Shown here: one piece after another, positions 1-6,157 of the stretch
How positions within the stretch are numbered: position 1 is the stretch's first letter
Layout: each line of letters opens with the position of its first letter
Origin: JBOGIF01 sp050742415
GTDB lineage: Bacteria > Actinomycetota > Acidimicrobiia > Acidimicrobiales > AC-14
Length of the DNA: 11,073 nucleotides
NCBI GenBank assembly: GCA_050742415.1
Contig: JBOGIF010000227.1
Location: forward strand, 1-11,073
Direction: 5' to 3'
Position numbers and translations under genes: made by a program
Notes under the pieces: generated by a model
Databases searched by the model: none
Seen by the model: the letters and a program-made list of their open reading frames with translations, nothing else
What the model was told of the DNA's origin: nothing

Positions 1-2
1 AC

Positions 3-605
3 CCTCAGCCCATCCCAGACGAACGTGACGACCTCGCTCTCGTCGGCAGCGCCAGGGCTGGCGACCGCGATGCGCTGGACGTCCTCCTACGCCGCCACCA
101 CGACCGGCTCTACGCCCTCTGCCGACGGCTCACGGGTAACGACGCCGACGCCGCCGACGCCTGCCAGGAGGCGCTCGTCGCCGTGGTCCGGGGGCTCGCC
201 AGCTTCGACGGCCGCGCCGCCTTCGGCACGTGGGCCTACCGCGTGGCCACCAACGCCTGTCTCGACGAGCTACGGCGACGCCGGCGCCGGCCCGAGCCGG
301 GGCTGCCGGAGGGCAACGACCCCGTCGCCCCGGTCGACGGCCTGGCGGGGGCGGGGACAAGGCTCGACATCGACAGGGCCCTGGCTCGCCTTCCTGCCGA
401 GTTCCGGGTGGCGGTGGTGCTGCGCGACGTGTGCGACCTCACCTACTCCGAGATCGCCGAGATGCTCGACCTCCCGCCCGGCACGGTCCGGTCGCGGATC
501 GCACGGGGCCGCGCTGCCCTGGCCCCGCTGCTGAGCGAGCACGGGCCGGCCGCCGAGGGCGGGAACCCCGGCCTCTCCCCCGGTCGTCCAAGGCCCCGAG
601 GATGA
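3..605 (+). CDS. sigM: ECF-type RNA polymerase sigma factor, 5' partial (SigM-like)
   Basis: Extracytoplasmic-function sigma factor that directs RNA polymerase to stress promoters. The frame is open from the first full codon at 3, with 200 codons visible. No ATG, GTG or TTG occurs in frame before 183, which is already inside region 2, so the true start lies just upstream of the window. Region 2 spans about visible residues 20-92 (ALDVLLRRHHDRLYALCRRL, then FGTWAYRVATNACLDELRRR). Region 4 spans about 125-178, with the helix-turn-helix LTYSEIAEMLDLPPGTVRSR. The two are joined by a Gly/Pro/Ala-rich linker, as usual for two-domain ECF factors. The stop overlaps the anti-sigma start as ATGA, implying translational coupling. 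The symbol comes from synteny: in mycobacteria sigM and its anti-sigma gene also precede trxB and trxA. The family assignment is secure; orthology to SigM is inferred. Confidence 0.92.
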   Translation, partial: PQPIPDERDDLALVGSARAGDRDALDVLLRRHHDRLYALCRRLTGNDADAADACQEALVAVVRGLASFDGRAAFGTWAYRVATNACLDELRRRRRRPEPGLPEGNDPVAPVDGLAGAGTRLDIDRALARLPAEFRVAVVLRDVCDLTYSEIAEMLDLPPGTVRSRIARGRAALAPLLSEHGPAAEGGNPGLSPGRPRPRG

Positions 606-1504
606 ACGAGCCCACCGACACCCAGCACCCCGACACCGAGGCCCTCAGCGCCCTCGTCGACGGTGAGGCGCCGGCGTGGTCCGCCCACGTCGACGCCTGC
701 CTCCGCTGCCGCGACGAGCTCGCCGGGCTTCGAGCGGTACGGGTCGCGCTCGGGAAGCCGGTGCCGGTGCCGCCTGGGGTCCGCGAGAGCGCTATCAGTG
801 CTGCTCTAGCCGCGTATAGTGATGAATCGGCTGAGCCGAGCCTTTCACCCTCGGTCGAACACGCTGCGTTCCGTCCCGTTCCCGCTCTCCGTCCGGTTCC
901 CGAACCCCGGTTTGCCCTCCGGCGAAGGTGGCTGGTAGCCGGGTCGGTCGTGGGCTCGGTGGCCGCGATGCTCGCTCTGGTGCTGGTGGCTGTGCCCCTG
1001 CTGCGCAACGACGACCGTGTGGCCCGCAAGACCGGAGCGGACTCCGCTTTGCGGTCGACCGCCCGGCCCGAACTGTCCGATGGAGCCGGAGGGGTCCAGG
1101 GCGAAGGCTTCGCCGGCGACCGCCCGGCCGCCCAGAGCGCCGCCCCCGAGTTGGGCGAGGTCGGTGGGCCGGAGGAGCTGAAGGCGAGGCTCGGGCCAGT
1201 CGCCAACGCCGCCCGCCAGGGCGTGGCACCCCAACTGGCCCAGACCGAAGACGACGCGAGCCGCAACCGGAGCGCTCCCACCGCCGCTGACACGACTGCC
1301 GGCGCCCCGAGAGCGTGCGAGAAGGCGGCCAGGGCCACGGTACCCCAACCGCTCGGGACCCTGGTCTACGAAGGCATCGGCTCGTCCGGCAGCATTGCGG
1401 TGGTCGTGCTCGCGTTCAGCACCGGTGACGCTCCGGCGCCGGTCAACCTGCTGGTTCTGACCCGGGAGGGTTGTCGGCCGGTGTTCTCGGTGCAGTACCC
1501 CTGA
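602..1504 (+). CDS. Membrane-anchored zinc-type anti-sigma factor
   Basis: Likely partner that holds the preceding sigma factor inactive at the membrane. The 300-residue protein starts at the ATG of the ATGA overlap. Residues 29-36 (HVDACLRC) give the H-x3-C-x2-C zinc motif of ZAS/zf-HC2 anti-sigma domains. A basic stretch (ALRRR) precedes one hydrophobic segment at about 110-134 (WLVAGSVVGSVAAMLALVLV). The N-terminus is therefore predicted inside the cell and the rest outside. The outer part (about 135-300) is Ala/Gly/Pro-rich and low in complexity until a more ordered end containing two Cys (RACEKAARATVP and LTREGCRPVF), which could form a disulphide. Next to trxB and trxA, a thiol-responsive role is plausible but not shown. 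The last 62 bases overlap the convergent gene at 1443-1838. Confidence 0.85.
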   Translation: MNEPTDTQHPDTEALSALVDGEAPAWSAHVDACLRCRDELAGLRAVRVALGKPVPVPPGVRESAISAALAAYSDESAEPSLSPSVEHAAFRPVPALRPVPEPRFALRRRWLVAGSVVGSVAAMLALVLVAVPLLRNDDRVARKTGADSALRSTARPELSDGAGGVQGEGFAGDRPAAQSAAPELGEVGGPEELKARLGPVANAARQGVAPQLAQTEDDASRNRSAPTAADTTAGAPRACEKAARATVPQPLGTLVYEGIGSSGSIAVVVLAFSTGDAPAPVNLLVLTREGCRPVFSVQYP

Positions 1505-1838
1505 GCGGCCGGGCCCGGAGGCCTGCCGCTGCTGCGCCCGCCACGAGCGCCAGAAACCCCTCGAGGCCGACGGCGCCGAGGCGGTGGCCGGTCGAGATCC
1601 ACGCCGCCATCAGCAGTCCGAGCACCGTGAACAGCGAGCAGGCCGCGGCCAAGGTCATCGTGCGGTGCTTCGCCACCGCTACCGCGGCCTCCGACACGAA
1701 CAGCCCGAGCACTACCCCGGCACCGATGACCGCCAGGCCGTCGAACGCGTACTCCCCCAGAAGCAGCCCGCCGAGCGCAGCGACGCCAGCGGCCGCGGCC
1801 ATGGCCGGACCCGATCGACCATCCCCGAAGGCTGCCAT
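1443..1838 (-). CDS. Hypothetical four-helix membrane protein
   Basis: I do not recognise a family. Starting at the ATG at 1838 the product has 131 residues. It is almost entirely hydrophobic, with four likely membrane segments: AMAAAAGVAALGGLLLGEYAF, LAVIGAGVVLGLFVSEAAVAV, MTLAAACSLFTVLGLLMAAW and LEGFLALVAGAAAAGL. A short Pro-rich tail follows. Such regular hydrophobic periodicity is unlike a chance antisense frame and supports a real gene. An in-frame codon at 1928 would add 30 residues, but the added part is Arg/Gly/Pro-rich and would overlap the divergent gene, so I prefer 1838. There is no clear Shine-Dalgarno. Instead TACCCT lies 7 nt before the ATG, suggesting a leaderless transcript. 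The 3' end runs 62 nt antisense into the anti-sigma gene. Confidence 0.6.
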   Translation of the reverse strand: MAAFGDGRSGPAMAAAAGVAALGGLLLGEYAFDGLAVIGAGVVLGLFVSEAAVAVAKHRTMTLAAACSLFTVLGLLMAAWISTGHRLGAVGLEGFLALVAGAAAAGLRARPLRGTAPRTPADNPPGSEPAG

Positions 1839-1862
1839 CGGGGCAAGGGTAGGCTCCCGCCC
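1839..1862. promoter_or_regulatory. Putative bidirectional leaderless promoter with overlapping -10 boxes
   Basis: The 24 bases between two divergent ATGs contain AGGGTAGGCT at 1846-1855. Read on the plus strand, TAGGCT (1850-1855) ends exactly 7 nt before the ATG at 1863. Read on the minus strand, TACCCT (1851-1846) ends exactly 7 nt before the ATG at 1838. Both fit the TAnnnT pattern of actinobacterial -10 elements and would start transcription at or next to the A of each start codon. No -35 box stands out. Leaderless mRNAs are common in actinobacteria. The shared use of this element is inferred. Confidence 0.45.
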
Positions 1863-2207
1863 ATGCCCTCCGAGGCCCCGCCCCAAGCGACGTCCCCGGG
1901 CCCGGCCGGAGGAAACGGAACCGGCCACAGGTCGGACTGGGCAGCCGACGCCGCAACTCGTATCGAGGCGCTCGTGTCGACCGTGCGCGCCAACACCGTC
2001 GACCGGCTCGCCGCCGTGGTGCGGGGCCTGGTGGTGGGGATCGTCGGCGTGGTGCTCGTCCTGATGACAGCGGTGCTCCTCACGGTTGCGGCCGTGCGCG
2101 GCCTCGACGTTGCTCTGCCTCGAGGCGTATGGCTACCCGACGTCGTTCTCGGCGCAATATTCTCCGTGCTCGGCCTGTTCCTGTGGTCCAAGAGAACAGC
2201 ACGGTAA
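1863..2207 (+). CDS. Hypothetical small membrane protein upstream of trxB
   Basis: No confident family. The 114-residue product has a Pro/Gly-rich N-terminus (1-24), a probable amphipathic helix (about 27-54), then two membrane segments at about 55-78 (GLVVGIVGVVLVLMTAVLL) and 91-108 (LPDVVLGAIFSVLGLFLW), closing with a basic SKRTAR tail. The amphipathic helix plus two-helix hairpin resembles small actinobacterial proteins labelled holin-like or phage-holin superfamily, but sequence alone does not prove it. The ATG at 1863 was chosen because a TAGGCT -10-like element lies 7 nt upstream and no good ribosome site is seen, so translation would be leaderless. The stop is 19 nt before trxB, so the two are probably cotranscribed. 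Confidence 0.6.
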   Translation: MPSEAPPQATSPGPAGGNGTGHRSDWAADAATRIEALVSTVRANTVDRLAAVVRGLVVGIVGVVLVLMTAVLLTVAAVRGLDVALPRGVWLPDVVLGAIFSVLGLFLWSKRTAR

Positions 2208-2226
2208 AGGTGCCGGAGGAATCGCT

Positions 2227-3177
2227 GTGAACCACGACGTGCGCGACGTGATCATCGTCGGATCAGGCCCGGCCGGCCTCACTGCCGCCCTCTACACCGC
2301 CCGGGCCAACCTCCGGCCGTTGGTCATCGAGGGCGAGCTTTCGTCCACGGGTGACCAGCCCGGGGGCCAGCTGATGCTCACGACCGAGGTCGAGAACTAT
2401 CCAGGCTTCGTCGACGGGATCCAAGGCCCCGACCTGATGGCCAACTTCCGCGCCCAGGCCGCCCGCTTCGGTACCGAGTACCTCACCGAGAAGGCCACCA
2501 GGGTGGACTTGTGTGAGCGCCCGTTCCGGATCTGGGTCGACGACACCGAATACCGGGCCCGGACGGTGATCGTCTCGACCGGCGCCAAGTCCAAGATGAT
2601 GGGGCTCGAGTCGGAGCGCCGCCTGATCGGCCACGGCCTGTCAACGTGTGCCACTTGCGACGGCTTCTTCTTCATGGACCAGGAGATCGCGGTCGTCGGA
2701 GGCGGCGACTCGGCCCTGGAGGAAGCGCTGTTCCTCACCAAGTTCGCCACCAAGGTCAGCGTGATCCACCGGCGCGACAGCTTGCGGGCCTCGCGGATCA
2801 TGCAGGAGCGAGCGTTCAAGAACGACCGTATCGAGTTCGTCTGGAACTCTGTCGTGGTGGCGCTGCACGGTGACGACCATCTCGAAGGGGCGCGCCTGCG
2901 CAACGTCGTGACCGGCGAGGAGACCGACCTGGCCGTCAGCGGCCTCTTCGTGGCGATCGGGCACGTGCCGAACACCTCGCTGTTCATCGGCCAGCTCGCC
3001 ATGGACGATGCCGGCTACCTCCTCACCCACGACGGGACCAAGACCAACGTCGAGGGCGTCTTCGCGTCGGGCGACGTTCAGGACCGGGTCTACCGCCAGG
3101 CCATCACCGCTGCCGGGTCCGGCTGCATGGCGGCGATCGACGCCGAGCGTTGGCTGGAGGCCCAGCCCGAGCTCTGA
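2227..3177 (+). CDS. trxB: Thioredoxin-disulfide reductase
   Basis: Cytosolic FAD enzyme that uses NADPH to reduce thioredoxin. The 316-residue product has the usual family length. The FAD dinucleotide motif GSGPAG lies at 12-17, the redox-active CATC at 141-144 followed by DGFFF, and the NADPH-binding GGGDSA at 158-163. HRRDSLRAS at 181-189 carries the arginines that recognise the 2' phosphate of NADPH. The C-terminal FAD motif is GVFASGDVQDRVYRQAITAA. The GTG start at 2227 has a strong GGAGGA (2215-2220) 6 nt upstream; a longer in-frame reading back to 2086 is Cys-rich nonsense overlapping the previous gene. trxA, its substrate, follows after 84 nt. Confidence 0.97.
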   Translation: MNHDVRDVIIVGSGPAGLTAALYTARANLRPLVIEGELSSTGDQPGGQLMLTTEVENYPGFVDGIQGPDLMANFRAQAARFGTEYLTEKATRVDLCERPFRIWVDDTEYRARTVIVSTGAKSKMMGLESERRLIGHGLSTCATCDGFFFMDQEIAVVGGGDSALEEALFLTKFATKVSVIHRRDSLRASRIMQERAFKNDRIEFVWNSVVVALHGDDHLEGARLRNVVTGEETDLAVSGLFVAIGHVPNTSLFIGQLAMDDAGYLLTHDGTKTNVEGVFASGDVQDRVYRQAITAAGSGCMAAIDAERWLEAQPEL

Positions 3178-3261
3178 CCGGTCTTCGGCCGGAATGACCG
3201 CACACCGACCGACGTTTGAACCACCGCCGGGAGAGGTTCTCGGCCCGAGGAGGAGCATCAG

Positions 3262-3588
3262 ATGGCAGAAAACATCACCGTTCTCACCGACTCGACCTTC
3301 GACGAAGAGGTGGGCGCATCCGACGTCCCCCTCGTCGTGGACTTCTGGGCCGAGTGGTGCGGGCCGTGCCGGATGGTGGCGCCCATCCTCGCCCAGATCG
3401 CCACCGAGCACGCCGGCAAGCTGCGGGTGGCCAAGCTCAACGTCGACGACTCCCCCTCGGTGTCGCGTCGCTTCGACATCCTGAGCATCCCGACGCTTCT
3501 CGTCTTCAAGGACGGAGTGGCCAAGAAGCGCATCGTCGGTGCCAAGGGCAAGTCGCAGCTGATGGCCGACCTGGCGGAGTTCCTGTAG
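3262..3588 (+). CDS. trxA: Thioredoxin
   Basis: Small cytosolic disulphide reductase that delivers electrons from TrxB to ribonucleotide reductase and other oxidised proteins. The 108-residue product is full length for the family. The active site WCGPC places its cysteines at 33 and 36 in the context VVDFWAEWCGPCRMVAP. The cis-proline loop is SIPTLLVFKDG with Pro77. The buried Asp of the fold is present in VDFWA. The ATG at 3262 is preceded by a long purine ribosome site, GAGGAGGAG at 3247-3255. The gene ends in TAG, showing that TAG is a normal stop here. It probably shares a transcript with trxB and converges on parB. Confidence 0.97.
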   Translation: MAENITVLTDSTFDEEVGASDVPLVVDFWAEWCGPCRMVAPILAQIATEHAGKLRVAKLNVDDSPSVSRRFDILSIPTLLVFKDGVAKKRIVGAKGKSQLMADLAEFL

Positions 3589-3606
3589 AGAACCACTCAG
3601 GGCTTG

Positions 3607-3631
3607 TCCACAGGTTCTCTCCACCTGTGGA
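3607..3631. terminator. Hairpin between convergent trxA and parB, built from inverted DnaA-box-like sequences
   Basis: TCCACAGGT (3607-3615) and ACCTGTGGA (3623-3631) form a perfect 9-bp stem with a 7-base loop, midway between two convergent stops. It is well placed as a two-way transcription terminator, although there is no T-tract on either side. The left arm is part of TTGTCCACA (3604-3612), the preferred actinobacterial DnaA box. The right arm contains TGTGGATCC (3626-3634), an inverted 7/9 match to the general box. Whether it works as RNA hairpin, DnaA site or both is not decided by sequence. Confidence 0.5.
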
Positions 3632-3645
3632 TCCCAATGAGATAA

Positions 3646-4539
3646 TTACACTGCTGTAGTTTGTACGACGACGGCGCTCCGCGGCTCCGTCATCGCCCGG
3701 TAGATCCGCTCCAGGTCCTCGAGATCGGCGAAGTCGATCACGACTTTGCCCTTGGCTGAACGCATCTCGACCTTGACCCGGGTGTCGAGGTGGCCCGAGA
3801 GAAGCTCTTCGAGCTCCAGCAGCCCAGGTGGCCGTAACGGCTTGGGCCGCGCGCGGCTCACCGCGGGTTCAGCCTGCTGGTTGTGCCTTCGAGCCAACTC
3901 CTCGACAGCACGCACCGACAGGCTCTCGTCCACCGCCCGGCGGGCCAGCTTCTCCTGGAGGCTGCGGTCGGGGGTGGTCAGAAGCGCCCTGGCGTGGCCC
4001 GCCGTGAGGTGACCATCGATCAGGAGGCGCTGCACCGCCGACGGGAGCTGGAAGAGCCGGAGCGCGTTGGATATGGCCGCTCGGCTCTTCCCCATCCGGG
4101 CCGCCAGCTCGTCGTGGGTCAGATGGAAGTCCTCGAGGAGCTGTTGGTAGGCGGCTGCCTCGTCGAGGGCGTTCAGGTCCTCCCGCTGCAGGTTCTCCAC
4201 CAGCGCCTGCTCCAACGACGACGTGTCGTCGGCGTCGCGTATGACCGCCGGCACCAACGTCACGCCGGCCCGCTTGGCTGCCCGCCACCGCCGCTCTCCG
4301 GCGATCAGCTCGTAGGCACCGTCGCCGACGGTCCGCACGAGCAGGGGCTGGATGACGCCCAGCTCCCGCACGGAGGCAGTGAGGGCGGCCATCGCCTCCT
4401 CGTCGAACTTCGTGCGGGGCTGGTGGGGGTTGGGGGTGATGGCGGAGACCGGAAGCTCCTGGAAGACCGCCCCCGGCTCCCCCGACCCCGCAGGAATCAG
4501 GGCCCCGAGCCCTCTACCCAGTCCGCTGCGGCGCGCCAC
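3646..4539 (-). CDS. parB: Chromosome-partitioning protein ParB (CTP-dependent clamp)
   Basis: Binds parS, hydrolyses CTP and spreads along DNA to load condensin and engage ParA during origin segregation. The 297-residue product starts with RRSGLGRGLGALIP, the N-terminal ParA-contacting segment. The CTP-binding GERRWRA box lies at 81-87 and ENLQRED at 115-121. The parS-reading helix-turn-helix spans about 142-166 (HDELAARMGKSRAAISNALR). The C-terminal dimerisation domain (about 240-297) ends in a leucine- and charge-rich helix (FADLEDLERIYRAM). The GTG start at 4539 has a near-perfect AGGAGGTGA, 4 nt upstream, located within the end of parA. The two genes overlap by 26 nt, indicating coupled translation. 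Confidence 0.97.
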   Translation of the reverse strand: MARRSGLGRGLGALIPAGSGEPGAVFQELPVSAITPNPHQPRTKFDEEAMAALTASVRELGVIQPLLVRTVGDGAYELIAGERRWRAAKRAGVTLVPAVIRDADDTSSLEQALVENLQREDLNALDEAAAYQQLLEDFHLTHDELAARMGKSRAAISNALRLFQLPSAVQRLLIDGHLTAGHARALLTTPDRSLQEKLARRAVDESLSVRAVEELARRHNQQAEPAVSRARPKPLRPPGLLELEELLSGHLDTRVKVEMRSAKGKVVIDFADLEDLERIYRAMTEPRSAVVVQTTAV

Positions 4540-5407
4540 CGCTCACCTCCTTTGCCAGCTCGCGATAGGCCAGCGCCCCCCGCGAGGTCGAGTCGAACAC
4601 GATGATGGGCTGCCCGAACGAAGGAGCCTCCGACAAGCGGACACTACGTGGCACGATGCTGCGGCAGACCTTGCTGCCGAAATGGCTCCTGACCTCCTTG
4701 GCCACCTGACCGGCCAGCTTGGTGCGGGCGTCGTACATGGTGAGGATGATCGTGGTGAGCTCCAGCGTCGGGTTCAGGTTCGTCTGGACCAGCTGGATAT
4801 TGCGAATGAGCTGGCCCAGGCCCTCCAGGGCGTAGTACTCGCACTGGATCGGCACCACCACCTCGCCTGCCGCAGCCAAACCGTTCACAGTGAGCAGCCC
4901 GAGCGAGGGCGGGCAGTCGATCAGGAAGAAGTCGTAGTCGTCACCAACCCGCTCTATCGCTCGGCGCAGGCGCATCTCGCGGCTGAATGCGGGCACCAGC
5001 TCGATCTCGGCCCCGGCCAGGTCAACGGTGGCCGGCGCCACGAAAAGGTTCCGGAGCGCGGTCGGCTCGACGCAATCTTCGAGGGGTAGGTCGTTGAGCA
5101 GGACCTCGTAGATCGACGCCTGGAGGCTGAGCGGGTCGATGCCCAGCCCGGTGGTGGCGTTGCCCTGGGGGTCGAGGTCGACCACGAGGACGCGGTACCC
5201 GAGCTCGGCCAGGGCCGCCCCGAGGTTCACCGCGGTGGTGGTCTTGCCGACCCCGCCCTTCTGGTTGGCGACAGCCAAGATCCGCGGGAAGGGACGTGGC
5301 GTCGAGGAGCGGCCGGCATTCGACATAGATGGACCGAGGCCTCTGGCGGCAGCTCGGCCCGCGGGATTGGAGAACGCAGGAAGGGAGGGCTCGCTCACCT
5401 CGCCCAT
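4514..5407 (-). CDS. parA: Chromosome-partitioning ATPase ParA (Soj)
   Basis: Walker-type ATPase that binds the nucleoid as an ATP dimer and pulls ParB-parS complexes. In the 297-residue reading the deviant Walker A motif KGGVGKTT lies at 50-57, the A' motif DLDPQGN at 78-84, and Walker B FLIDCPP at about 161-167. The signature PIQCEYYALEGLGQL follows. About 40 residues of Ala/Ser/Pro-rich sequence precede the ATPase core. The ATG at 5407 has GAGGTG (5418-5413) 5 nt upstream. A second ATG at 5326 (MSNAGRSST) would give 270 residues but has a poorly placed ribosome site, so the longer form is preferred with moderate confidence. A parS palindrome lies 34 bp upstream. Confidence 0.96.
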   Translation of the reverse strand: MGEVSEPSLPAFSNPAGRAAARGLGPSMSNAGRSSTPRPFPRILAVANQKGGVGKTTTAVNLGAALAELGYRVLVVDLDPQGNATTGLGIDPLSLQASIYEVLLNDLPLEDCVEPTALRNLFVAPATVDLAGAEIELVPAFSREMRLRRAIERVGDDYDFFLIDCPPSLGLLTVNGLAAAGEVVVPIQCEYYALEGLGQLIRNIQLVQTNLNPTLELTTIILTMYDARTKLAGQVAKEVRSHFGSKVCRSIVPRSVRLSEAPSFGQPIIVFDSTSRGALAYRELAKEVSGGAPQRTG

Positions 5408-5441
5408 CTTGACACCTCAAGTCGAGGGATTCGCGGTTCTA

Positions 5442-5459
5442 ACGTTTCACGTGAAACGT
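5442..5459. promoter_or_regulatory. parS centromere site
   Basis: ACGTTTCACGTGAAACGT is a perfect 18-bp palindrome. Its inner 14 bases, GTTTCACGTGAAAC, are identical to the core of the bacterial parS consensus; only the two outermost bases of the 16-mer differ (C and G in place of T and A). It lies in the short gap between rsmG and parA, about 5.2 kb from the probable oriC, a normal position for an origin-proximal parS. ParB bound here could also influence parA transcription. Confidence 0.92.
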
Positions 5460-5477
5460 GAGCTTGAGACCCGCTGG

Positions 5478-6095
5478 TCAGGGCGGTGCTGGGCTGAACA
5501 GGGGCCGCTTCTTGAGGGCCGCGGCGCGCCTCGGAAAGCGCCCGGGGCAGGGCTCGACCTGGGTGATCACCTGGTACCTGCGGCCGCCCGCCTCCACGGA
5601 CTGGCCCGGCACCATGCCCAGCGGCTCCAGGCCGGCCTTTGGCCACCGTGTCACGGCGCCGGTGGGGGAGTCGCTCACGATGAGGCGGCCTCCCGTCTCC
5701 AGGAACGGCGCTGCGCACTCGGCGGTCAAGGCTGGGGGACCGAAGCTGCGGGCCACTACGAGCTCCGCCGCCCCGCGCCAGGCATCGAGGCGGCCGAGGT
5801 CCTCGGCGCGGCCTCTCGACACCTTCACCCGCTCCCCAAGGCCCAGGACTTCGATCGCACGGTCCAGGAACTCGGCCCGCCTCTGTCCGGCGTCGATCAG
5901 TGCCCATCGGCTGGTGGGCCACGCCATCGCCAGAGGAAGGCCCGGCAGGCCGGCGCCGCTGCCGAGGTCGAGGCACAGGCCGGCCGGCACATCCTGCACG
6001 GCGGCGGTGAACCCGAGGGCGTGCGCCAGATGCGGAAGAACCGGACCGGGCCCGGTCAGGCCGACGCGGCGAGCCTCCTCGAGCACCTCCAGCAC
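5478..6095 (-). CDS. rsmG: 16S rRNA (guanine-527 N7) methyltransferase RsmG (GidB), short form
   Basis: SAM-dependent methyltransferase expected to modify G527 of 16S rRNA, the position linked to low-level streptomycin resistance when unmodified. The SAM-binding loop DLGSGAGLPGLPLA lies at 43-56, followed by DAGQRRAEFL at about 68-77 and a central VVARSFGP strand region matching the family. The 205-residue product is short at the front. The usual N-terminal helices with the NLT...H.LDSL signature are missing, and only about 42 residues precede the SAM loop. No ATG, GTG or TTG occurs in frame between the GTG at 6095 and the end of jag, so an extended protein would need a rare start codon. The ribosome site is weak. 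It lies between jag and parA, as in other actinobacteria. Confidence 0.88.
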   Translation of the reverse strand: MLEVLEEARRVGLTGPGPVLPHLAHALGFTAAVQDVPAGLCLDLGSGAGLPGLPLAMAWPTSRWALIDAGQRRAEFLDRAIEVLGLGERVKVSRGRAEDLGRLDAWRGAAELVVARSFGPPALTAECAAPFLETGGRLIVSDSPTGAVTRWPKAGLEPLGMVPGQSVEAGGRRYQVITQVEPCPGRFPRRAAALKKRPLFSPAPP

Positions 6096-6157
6096 CTCGG
6101 CGAACGGCCCGCCCTTACCGGAGTCGTCCGGTTCGGCACAGTCGCCGGGTAGGACGT

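Noticed and set aside
439..1338. Long minus-strand open frame (299 codons) opposite the sigma and anti-sigma genes
   Set aside because: Ser/Arg/Ala-rich with no motif; an antisense by-product of high GC at third codon positions of the real genes.
3178..3194. Small CCGG/CCGG hairpin after trxB as a terminator
   Set aside because: Four or five pairs only, no T-tract, and trxA follows closely in the same operon.
2641..3624. Long minus-strand frame opposite trxB and trxA
   Set aside because: Lies antisense to two certain genes and shows no family features.
5139..6152. Long plus-strand frame (337 codons) across parA, parS and rsmG
   Set aside because: Crosses parS and two well-supported minus-strand genes; composition is a GC shadow.
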